From contig JBAMDO010000156.1 in the NCBI GenBank assembly GCA_037074765.1, positions 62,001-126,000 of the forward strand: a stretch of 64,000 nucleotides of DNA, written 5' to 3'. The number at the start of each line of letters is the position of its first letter. The first letter of the stretch is position 1. The notes below the pieces were generated by a model, which searched no databases, was not told the origin of the DNA, and saw nothing but the letters and a program-made list of their open reading frames with translations. Positions 36,278 through 47,100 of the stretch are shown here, piece after piece. Source of the stretch: Mansonella perstans. Lineage: Eukaryota > Nematoda > Chromadorea > Rhabditida > Onchocercidae. Position numbers and translations under genes: made by a program.

Positions 36278-38745
36278 CTAACGCAAAATCATTGATCTGA
36301 AATACAACAATATTATTTAATTTATAAGTCTTTTTTGAACTGAAATTGTTTTTTCTAAAAAGATTGGTAAATTTACGTAATAAAATTAATTATTAACAGA
36401 TCTGTCACCAGTACTTGCTTAAAATCAAAGTTTCTTTTGTTACTAAAGCAACAGACCCACTATCAGTTTCGGGCATTGCCATGTAACTCATTACTGTAAA
36501 AATCTAAAGTGCGGAAGCACTAGGAACTTCGTCTTTCTCATATTTTAAGCAATCATCAGAGCATTCACCGGAGCAATTAGCATTACAATAAATTTGTATA
36601 AATCCCGTCAAGTGAATTAATATTACATACTGATCAAATTCCGAATCAAGAAATAGTGTCACCTGCAATTTTGATAAATACAGTTTCAGTTCAATAAGAT
36701 AATTATAGATTACGGAGGACAATAACTTGATTATACCACAATCAGCAGAACTGCATACTTTATCCCATAAACTGAAAAAAGTCATCAGTAATTAAAATTC
36801 ACAATCACTCCGCCCCAAAACCATAAAATATTTTTGAAAAAAATGCACTTTAACAAGGGTTCATGATCAAAAACAACTGCTCCAGCAGATCGTATCCAAA
36901 AATTAACTGGCATATTTTCCCAAATAAGTTCATCACAGTTGCCCATTTCTGCGTAAGCCTTGGCAAGTTGATTTTTTAGGTTATCGACAACCTAAATATG
37001 CAATTCTTTAAAATAACCATTGTTGGTAATTCACACCATTTCGTTTTACAGTTAGAAGTAAACAAACTCGATTTACAGCTGGATCCTAAAACTAACCGAT
37101 TGATACCATTATCGAAATGGTTTATGTCATCCAAGGTTAAAAACGAAGTGAACCTACGGCAGTACTATATTGTCGGCAGTGCAGAAGAGATACCCGCAAT
37201 GCTACCACGATTTGTATAATACGAGCAGCCGCTTAAAAAGAATAACCAACCTCCGTAAGAACTTTTTGAGTAAAGATACGAGATAACAATTCATCGAAGG
37301 CCTTTGTTAGCCAGTAAACATCAACCCAATTTGATTCACAAATTATTGACATCTGTTTGGCTATCTATAATTTTTATTTGTCATTGCTTCCAATAATAAC
37401 GTTAACAAATCTCCTTACGGAATTTATCCTGAATTCTTAAAGCATAAAAATGAACTGTTAGGAAAGACAAAACTTAACAAAATTCGAAGTAATTTCCAAC
37501 ACGAAAATATCATCTCCCAGTCAAAGATAATTATATAACTTTTGCATTATGCTAACAATTATATATTTCAATACGGTTTACCGCTAATTGTGCTTGAAAG
37601 TTCATTTCCAAGATACACTCATTGTTAGGCATTATAGCATCCTCATTTCCGAGGTGAATCATTCGTACAATATCAAGAGCCGTTGGATGATATTCTACAT
37701 CCAATTCTTTACTACTATCTGATCTCTCAGTGTTCAATCGCATCGCGCGAAGTGATGACAATAAGACTTCTGCCTAAAATAGCAAGAAGCAATAATAACG
37801 ACGGAAACAGGAAACTGCGCTGTACAGAAAAAGATTAAATAATGTTCCAATAAAAGTAAGTTGAATTTTTTCTTCTTGCCGGAAGTGAATAAAAAAAGCA
37901 CTATTGCAAAAAATTCAACAATAAGGCGTCCAAGCCAACTAAAAAAGCGCAGATCTAGATCGCTGTACTGTTGTCGTCTCACAAATGATAATATAAAGCA
38001 ATTTCTCGTCAAACGTAATTATTTTAAATAAACTACCACTTAAACCAAAACATATGAAGAAGCTAACAGACAGAAGTTACGATAGCACTGTGGAACCAAA
38101 ATGGAGAAATCTGAGCTAACTTCTTGCATTCGATGCTCCGCGATGTCTTTTCTCACTTCCGGTGCAGTTGACGACACTCCTAAATAAATTTTTGAGGTAA
38201 TTTACTGCTATGATTCTGTCATTTCGAATCCCTCGATTTCCATCGAGATTAATAGCATACACTGATATTTTTATGTGGCGTAACTGGCAATGATACTGCT
38301 AATTGCATGTGGTACACACATGTTTTACCTAGAAGATAGTAGTGTATTATTCGTCTAGATATTCTGTTCCGTTCATCCCTCTAATTGCTGTTATAATAAG
38401 TCGACCTTCATGGGATATAACGAATAAAGAGTATAAAAAATGGTGTTAAACTGAAACAACAATCACCAATAATACTTTATCTAAATGAGTGAACTATTAA
38501 AAGCTTGAAGTCAATAAAATTTTTAAAAAAATTCCAAGTTAGCACTAACTTAGCAACAATTTCCAAATTGGTACTCGGTGAATCTTGGGCACATAATGTT
38601 TAAATGCGAACTGCGCTAATTTTTGCAGATCAACGTCAGAATCCTCGCGTAGGATTTGCTCTTCAATCTGGAATCGACCACACTCCGCCCTGTCTCCAAC
38701 CATACGACCAACAAAATTAGTGCGGAAATTACTTGACCGATCCAT
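36278..38745 (-). CDS. TBC1D7-like TBC-domain protein
   Basis: Exons 38745-38550, 38179-38121, 37773-37582, 37364-37251, 36991-36849, 36771-36663, 36493-36415 and 36296-36278. The product is about 270 residues, the size of TBC1D7. Matching blocks in order are an N-terminal N-F-R-T-N-F, the helix ending I-W-K-L-L-L, A-K-Q-M-S-I-I-C-E-S-N-W-V-D-V-Y-W-L-T, N-F-W-I-R-S-A-G and L-W-D-K-V-C. TBC1D7 is the small third subunit of the TSC1-TSC2 complex in animals and is a degenerate TBC fold. The classic RabGAP finger residues are not obvious here. All junctions are in phase except between exons 6 and 7, where one extra base is needed; an extended exon 6 using a later donor would fix this. Gene identity rests on pattern recall, so the family call is likely but not certain. 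Confidence 0.78.
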
Positions 38746-40347
38746 ATTATTAAATTCTGCAATGTATTTGGACGATACAAAAACATGGAAACCAAAAAAA
38801 GTAAAAAAAGTTAAAAATTTAATCTGATAAAAGCGGCAACCATTGCAAGCGAAGTCGTTGCCTGACTATAGTGTGTCGAGACGGATCTGCGAAACTACAA
38901 TCTCAAATCAGTTCCAAACATACGTGCTTTTTTGAAACCCATCTGGCATCAGCGGTACTTTCTTGAAAGCTATTCGAAATCAACTTCACGTATACAGTAA
39001 GACGCATAAGAACGGACACCATACATAAAAAAATATTGCCTTTCAAACAACCTTTGATTTAATTTCCTAATCCTAACCACGAAACCATCCCTACTCAGAT
39101 CACTTAATTATTCATATTTTATTCCGATTATCTATCTTCAACCATCAGAACTAATATTGTATATCTAGCAACACTTCGCTCTGGCACTACATCACAAATT
39201 TTTTTTTTGATTTGTTTCATCAATGTATGATACGCATTATCCAAAAATATTTAATAGTTAAATACCGATTAATCACATATAACCGGCATTCCCCAAATAG
39301 ATATCTTCGAGATGAATGATACTAAGGGAAAAACGGTATGCTTAACATTTCGACATATGAAACACCAACATAAATTTCATTGCCACTTTTTGGTAAATTT
39401 TTAGAAAGCGAATTCACGATAACATACAAATCTCCTTGCTATATGAAAATTACAAGCAATATGAAATACAAACATAACTTCTACAGACTTTTGGCTACTC
39501 TTCTGAATTTATATTATTTTACTATCATTTATTTTCTCGACAAATTTAACAGATTTAATCGCTATTTTTTGGCAAATTTTTGGAAAATAGATCCACAGTG
39601 TGGAAATATTAATACAATGCCAGTATTATTCCGTGAAAATTTCTCATATTTATATATTATAATATATAATGGATTACAATAACGTTGTGATACTGAATAA
39701 ATCAAAAGAAAGAAAACAATGGATCTATCGACTCCAAACAATAAAAAAGTACAGTAATGTCATACAATTTCATACGAAAGTCACACGAATTCATACAAAT
39801 TTTTGTTCCTGACTTCTTAGAGACATTCTAACTATTCCACAAAAATTGTATATCACTCGTAATGTGTCCTGAATAAGGAATTACAATGTTTTTATATTTC
39901 TCGATATAATGGAAATAAGAATGTAGCAGTCTAAAGCACTGAAATGCTTTTTTTGGAATTAACCCGAGTATTTCTTCAATTTACACACAAAAATCGAAAA
40001 TTCTTTAAATGTAACATACCACTTATCTAATATCTTACGAACAACGTGACAAAATCTTTTCGAAACAAAGTAACTAAGTGTATCTTTAGACAATCTAACA
40101 AATTGGATGCAAATCACAATTGCATAAAGCAAATGATGTACGCAATCATTTGAACTTGTTATAAATACGTGAAAACTCTTCAAGCATCGCTTAGAGCATA
40201 GAATTTTGTCTATACTTACAAAAATCATTGTGTACAAGTAAGTTAAAAGCAATAATTGCTAGGAACTGCAAACCAGAAAAACAAGCAGATCACGCCAAAT
40301 TCATACATCCGAAAATGCCACCACAATTTTAGAAAAGTGCAGAAACA
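38746..40347. other. Between the TBC1D7-like gene and ubc-1
   Basis: This is the 5' flank of the TBC1D7-like gene and the 3' region of ubc-1. Open frames at 39380-39682 (+) and 39959-40252 (-) are low in complexity and show no motifs. The second starts about 100 bp after the ubc-1 stop and could be a small downstream cistron, but nothing supports it. Confidence 0.4.
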
Positions 40348-41414
40348 TCAAGTAGAAGACGAGGCACCGCCACTATTTGATCGTGCTGCACCAGAAGCAG
40401 AAGGCATTTGTGGGTCATCGTGTTCATGAACCATTTCCTCATCGCTCTCCTCTTTCGTCTCCATTTCTCCCTCATTTTCTCCAAAATTAAGCCATGACTG
40501 AATAGTTCAAATTACTAAATAAGCTATTACTATGTTGTCTTCGGCTAAAGTCAAATTCAGCAATAATCTACAGAACATTTCTTGCAATCAACAACGAGCA
40601 AGAAGTAGGTATATGCGGAAGTTGTTTAAACCAGAGTTATAAAAAATAATTCTGTCTAAGGAGAGACACAGAGAACCTGTTCAACAATTTGTTGCACTCT
40701 TTTTTCGTACTCTCGTCTATTTTCCTGGTAAAGCTGAGCAGCGAGCGAATTAGCAGGACTATTTGGATTAGGTTCATCTAACAACGATTGGATGGAAGTA
40801 AGGATAGCGGCAACATCGTAAGTTGGAGACCATCTATTCTGTAAATGAAAACATTGCGCAATGTTGCAGTCACACGACACATGGTAATTGCCGAGAATGG
40901 TAAGACTGAGTGAAACGGGAGAAAGGAAGGTCTCCATTTCTTATATGTCAGTTCAGTACCAAATCATTAACTGAGTGCTTTTTCTATACTGCTTTCTACC
41001 CTCTCCTTCACACAACCCTTATCCCAAAAGTTTGTAAAAATTATATAAGAAATACCTGCAAAATATCAAGACAGATGCTGCCATCAGCATAAACATTCGG
41101 ATGAAACATTTTCGAGACAAATTTCACCGTAGGAGGCTTATTAGGATACTCCTCGGTGAATTCAAGAGTCAACTTAAATGTTCCATCCTCAAATGGTGTG
41201 TCTTGCGGACCAAAAATAATCGCTTCCCACATCAAAATATTGTCCTCCGTTGGGGCACCACTGACACCAGCAGGTGGGTCTTCCTTTAAAAAAAATCATC
41301 CATAAAAAATTTAGATACTGTCAAATTAGATTACTATAAATAATAGGGATAAATAAAAGATACCTGTAGCTTTTTGAAATCCCGCATCAGACGTCTCCGT
41401 GATGGCGTCGTCAT
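40348..41414 (-). CDS. ubc-1: Ubiquitin-conjugating enzyme E2, RAD6 type (UBC-1)
   Basis: Exons 41414-41364, 41283-41056, 40838-40677 and 40497-40348 give 196 residues in phase. The protein starts [14 protein letters not shown], the RAD6 signature. It contains [16 protein letters not shown] with the active-site Cys88. The HPN motif is complete. RAD6 enzymes ubiquitinate PCNA (with RAD18) and histone H2B (with BRE1), and act in the nucleus. After the 150-residue core comes an acidic tail rich in Glu, Asp and His, then a Ser/Gly end, as in C. elegans UBC-1 and unlike the vertebrate forms. A TTGCAG acceptor lies about 16 bases before the ATG, consistent with trans-splicing. It is divergent from ogdh-1 across 2.7 kb. 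Confidence 0.97.
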
Positions 41415-42784
41415 GGTTTTTATTCGCGCTGCAACCAACTATCGTAATTCGACAATTTATAACATGAAACATTAAAAGAACACTACAGCGTCATGCACTT
41501 TTAACAAAACATCAAGGCATAATGATATTATTGATTAACGAGATTATAAGTGGAATATCAAGCAAGTTCCGGGCCTAATCGATTGAACGTGAAAAAAATA
41601 CCTTATGAAACTACTCAATGAATGTAGAATGGTGAAAGGTAAAGAAAACATAAAAAAGGAAGAGCAAATGGATGATTTATAAGAATGCAAGAATGCAAAG
41701 AACAAGAGCAATGACAACTTTGAATGATACACATGCACAAAGAATCATATGCATTGCTGATAATGTACAGCTGATTTTGCTAACATAACAGTAAATGATA
41801 CATCCAAGTTGAGGTAAAAATTCTCGCACCCATATGCATATATACATATATATATGCATATATATAAACGCAAATATTACGTATTACGTGTACACACACA
41901 TATATACAGAATACGGCCAAATGTCTCGCAAAAGTTACGGAAAAAAAAAACGAAAACGGGATGAAACTTACAGCTATGTTAAGAGTTTAGAAATAAACTC
42001 GAAAAATGATAACATTCATACAGCTACGTCACTATTTAATGCTCTATTTAGCCAAATAGCTAAATGAAAATAGCCAAATGAAAATCCCTCTGGACATAGC
42101 CTCACTGGACAGCTATGTGTCACAAAATAATCACACACTGAAAAAAACGAAACGCTAACAAATAACAAATTCCAATGATTTGTATGCTTACCTTTGATCA
42201 AATACTTGAAAATTTTCGTGACAACTTAGCGGAAAAGAATTTTAAAAGATGAACATATACTAAACAAAATTACTCAATGCCACTCTTTGTAACCACTTTT
42301 TTTTTAACTTAAATAAACAAAAGAAATTCTAAAAATATTTTTAAATCAATGTCAAATTAATAGTAATATCAATCTCTCTGATAGGTCATTGCTAGACTGT
42401 TCAGTTATTTTCCTGTTACCAAATTCATCGCTCTTATGAATTCCTCAAATGAACTTAAACAAATGATATTTGAACATACTTAAACAAATACATACTCAAA
42501 AATCAACACAATTGTGAAACACTCAAAAAAAAAAAAAAAAAGACGAAAGAAAAACAAAGATATCAGCCATCAAAATGTTCTATCTAATCCACTGATTACT
42601 AATAAAATCGTATGTTATGAGAAAGTAATACTTATAATGTTTCGCTTTTTTAAACTTCACACACGTGCATTTTATGAGTTGACAAATATAGTAACTATTC
42701 AATGCCAAAAATTTTGACATTATTGAAGAAGAACTGAGAATAAAGTAAGTAAGAGAACATCATCATCAAAGTTCAGCAAAATTT

Positions 42785-42987
42785 AAACGATCAGGCGAGA
42801 CCACCACCTGACGCCTCAAATCTCAATCATCCTCAAACAAACAACAAAACATTGAGGAGCGTAATGTGGCCGCGGCCGGTGCTGATGAACTGACAGAAAT
42901 GGGCCGTATTTTTGCAATGTGGGTGAATTTTTGGTTGTTTACGTGAGAAGTCATTTTTCTATAAATTAATAGTTTGCACGTAGGAAT

Positions 42988-43025
<38 letters not shown>

Positions 43026-43061
43026 CAGTTGGTTATATCTGAAAAATATAGTGTGTTTTAG
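42785..43061 (+). other. G+C-rich island with exon-like structure
   Basis: In an AT-rich setting this island holds the 10-bp palindrome GGCCGCGGCC at 42868-42877 and several CpGs. On the plus strand a frame reads E-E-R-N-V-A-A-A-G-A-D-E-L-T-E-M-G-R-I-F-A-M-W up to a GTGAAT donor at 42923. The T run ending CAG at 43026-43028 is a possible acceptor. The joined frame stays in phase for 10 more residues to a TAG at 43059-43061. No start codon or upstream exon is visible. It may be a promoter core, a non-coding 5' exon of ogdh-1 or the end of an unknown gene. Confidence 0.3.
42990..43025. repeat. 36-base poly-T run
   Basis: This is the longest homopolymer in the window. It is followed directly by CAG, so it may serve as a polypyrimidine tract. 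Confidence 0.9.
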
Positions 43062-44106
43062 GATTAGTCATTCGATCATAGAATGATCACAGTATAAAGG
43101 TATACATGTTAGCATTTTTTGTTGATTTATTCTACATCAATAATATCTTAAGCCTAATTTCATTTTGCTTTTTTGATATGCTCTCTGATCACTGGTAGAT
43201 CAATATCTGAAAGCAGAATGTTTCACTAATGTTACAATTGTTATGTTCAGTTGATAAATGGCATCTTTTTCAAATTTTTCAACAAAATTAATTTGTATAC
43301 ATTATGAGCATTCTATATCTTCATCTTTCATTGATAGGTTATTTAAATTAAGGTATTACTATACGTGTATTAAACAAGTATTGTGTTTTACTGGTTATTA
43401 AAATTAGTTCAATTATGCACGTTTTACATTCTTATTCGTTTTTCATGCAAATTTTATATTTTTATTACTTTCTTATATCATTGGGAATATTTTTGGCATC
43501 CATATTGATGCTCTGAATCCTGGAAAAAAGAATTTAACATCGAATTGTATTCATTAATCTTCTTACGCAGCAAAAAATACTTTTTGATCTCGATTACTGT
43601 AATTTAATATGAGTTTCCCCTCTCCATGCACATTTTATTTTTTCATATGTTTGTCTACCATGAATTGCTAATTTCAAGAGGATATATAGCTTACTAGCTA
43701 ATTCGATACTTTTCCTGGCTTCAAAAGATGTAAAAAGGTGCTATCTACAGGTGCAGAAATTCTGGACTTTGATTTATGTTTTCGTTGATAAATTATTTTG
43801 TGTAGTTTTTTTGCTACAGGTAAAAAGTCATTACGTTGTCAGTTCAAAAGTACTAAGTTGTATGATTTGAAAGTACATTACTGTAAATTTCCCTGTTAAA
43901 ACGATTTTTTTTTTTTTCGCAATTACCTGTTGTCAGTTGTCATTAAAATATGATATTGTGACATATCATACGGTCTTTTTTTTCTGTTTTTTTTTCCGAT
44001 TTACAAGCGTGATGTTATAAGGCAAATAATTAGATTGTTTTTATATTTGTCATGATACTTTGAAGACAGCGGTCGATTTGGTTGTGGTGTTAGAAAAAAG
44101 AAGCAG

Positions 44107-47100
44107 ATGTTGCGACGAACAAACTCTTGGAGAAGCACAGCATCTTTTAAATTATTAAGACGTTTAAAATGCTCAAGTTTTACTTTGGCTAGGAACAACC
44201 TAGCGACAAGGCAGTGCATTATTTCTGGACTACGTCACAAATTTACTGCTGCTTCTGCCAAAGTAAGTATTGTTTTTTATCAATTTTTTCTTGGTTAAAT
44301 CAGTGTTGATAATTTCCTTATCTTTTTCCATCACTTCATTAAAAAAGCCCATTGAGCGATTTGAACTACTGTTTGATGTCGAGTGATGTATTTTTGAATT
44401 GATCGGAATCTCAGGACACCGGGTGATTTTATTCATAGCGTGAGTTTTCACTGTAATTGATCAGGAATTTGAGAGTTCTTAAAAAAAAGATACTATGTAT
44501 AAGTTATATAAAACATTAACTGATTAGTTCTTTTATGTACAGGAGGAGCCATTTATGAACGGTACTTCAACAGTATACATCGAGCAGATGTATGAAGCAT
44601 GGCGGCAAAGTCCAGCATCAGTTCATTCCTCATGGAATGCTTATTTCCAGAACGTTGAGAGAAGTAAGCATGATTATTCTAAGGGGTTGCATTGCATATA
44701 ATTAATTTCTTTCTTTGTTCATCATTGTAACTAGTTTTAAATTCACTCTGTTTTAGGCTTGCCACCTGGACAAGCATATTCTGCGCCTCCGAAAGGATTG
44801 GCCTCTTACTCTGTTTCATCTGCTGTATCACTTGCACCGGAATTTGAAAGCACATTAAATATATCAGGACAGACTATAAATGAACATCTTAAAGTTCAGC
44901 TTTTGATCAGAAGCTACCAGGTGATTTCTCGAAGTTCTTGCTTTCAATTTATTCTTGCAAAGATCTTAATTACCAGTTTCAGACTCGTGGACACAACATA
45001 GCTAATTTGGACCCATTGGGTATCAATAATGTAGGACTGACCAATATTACACCCGCAGAATTAGATCCGGCATTTTATGGACTCACAGATGCCGATATGG
45101 ACAAAGAATTTGTTTTGCCAATGTCGACATTTATTGGTGGGGATAAAAAGTCACTAAAACTGAAGGATATAATCAGTCGTTTGAAGGTATTTTTCAATCT
45201 TAATTATTTAAAATGTTGGCTGCAGCAGTTGTTTTTCTCTACGGTTCAAATTGTTGTGTGTTTCAGACTATTTATTGTTCACATATGGGAATTGAATACA
45301 TGCACTTGACTAATTTTGAGCAGTTGGAATGGGTTCGTAAAAGATTCGAACAGCCTTGTGCATCAGAGCTTACGCATGAGCAGAAGAAAACATTGTTCAA
45401 GCGGTTAATTCGATCGACAAAATTCGAAGAATTTTTGGCTAAAAAGGTATTCAAATCTTTTGAGTATTATTTTCGGGTTTAGGCTCATTGCTTCGTTTGC
45501 AGTTATGTCTAAAGATCTATCAGAGTCTTATGCAATTGAACTGGGATATTACAAGGGTGACATGCCATCTACAATATTCTATTTTACATAAGTTAATGTC
45601 AACATTCATTGATTGGAATGAGAGATAGCTAAAACCATAGAATATAATCAGGTATTTTTTAATCTAAAATGGCAATATTGCTGGAAAATTTAATCCTTTC
45701 TCTGTGGGTTAAGTGAAATTTTTAGCTGAATATTGTGAACCACTTTCGAAATTAACCTATCAGATTATAGTGGCCAAGCGAAAAACGATTTGGTCTTGAA
45801 GGTTGCGAGGTTCTAATACCAGCCGCCAAACAAGTAATAGATATATCCAGTGCAGCTGGTGTTGACTCTGTTGTGATTGGAATGCCGCATCGGTAATATT
45901 ATCCTATCAGTTTTTAGAAGGAAACTTTGGATTATATACCTGGTTTAGAATTATCTCTGAAAGGGAGAAAAGTGTTCTCATGTAAACACGTAACTTCATC
46001 CATGACTGGACAGTTTTTAGGGGACGGCTAAACATGTTAGCAAATGTTTGTCGCCAACCCTTATCGGTGATTCTTTCTCAGTTTTCTACACTGGAACCTG
46101 CTGATGAAGGATCAGGTGATGTAAAATACCACCTTGGGATTTCATTGGAGCGTGTAAATCGAGTTTCTGGAAGAAAAATTAAAATTGCTGTTGTTGCGAA
46201 TCCATCACATCTGGAAGGTTAATTTATGAACTTTTCTTGAAGAGAATGATGATGAGGGTAAGTTTAGTCTGGCCACGTTGTCCCGAAAAATCGAATGGGG
46301 TATATTCTTGCTGTATGAAAACGGCGATGATTCAACGACAAAAAAGGCCGGAAATCAGGTAGTCGTCGTAATTTTGGATGTCGCCTAAGCGGTTTTTCAT
46401 TAAATGGTTTCTCGTTATTTATGATGTTTTTCTTTCCATTTTTGCAGCTGTTGATCCCATAGTTTTGGGGAAAGTGCGAGCGGAGTCATTTTACAATGGT
46501 GATGAAAACGGTGATCGTTCGATGGCAATTTTATTGCATGGTGATGCAGCATTTTCTGGACAAGGCGTTGTTATGGAAACATTTAATCTTAACGATTTAA
46601 AAGCCTATACCACGCACGGAACTATCCATCTTGTGGTTAATAACCAGGTAAGCAACATATCATATTCACTTTGAACTTCGCCAATCGTTATAATTTCTTC
46701 AAATAATTAATAAAGCACAAAAATTCCTTGAAAACTTTATTTCGAAATTGGAAAATTCGAATTTGTTGCCGAAAATTGTTTTGAAATGTTCATGCATTAT
46801 CTTAGAGTTATTGATTTAGATTGGCTTCACAACTGACCCGCGATGTTCGCGATCATCTCCCTATTGCACAGATATTGGGCGTGTCGTAGGATGTCCGATA
46901 TTTCACGTGAACAGTGATGACCCAGAAGCAGTGATGCATGTCTGCAACGTAGCTGCTGATTGGCGTCGTACTTTCAAAAAGGTTGGTTGTGCAGTATTAG
47001 CTATACTGTCATGAGAACGCTGTCTTTTATGATATACTCAGGACGGATTTCGTGTACGTCAGTTTTAGGACGTTATCATTGATCTGGTGTGTTATCGACG

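Larger units (their letters stand above)
41415..44106. other. Divergent 5' region between ubc-1 and ogdh-1
   Basis: The region includes a TA-rich palindromic microsatellite (41833-41910), a locally G+C-rich island at 42785-42922, and a 36-base T run (42990-43025). I see no complete gene. The frames at 41834-42067 and 42514-42717 are low-complexity. Confidence 0.5.

Noticed and set aside
36998..37219. Plus-strand frame of 73 residues
   Set aside because: It is antisense to exon 5 and intron sequence of the TBC1D7-like gene.
39380..40252. Frames of 97-100 residues between the TBC1D7-like gene and ubc-1
   Set aside because: Biased to Phe, Tyr, Ile, Lys and Asn with no motif; likely chance frames in flanking DNA.
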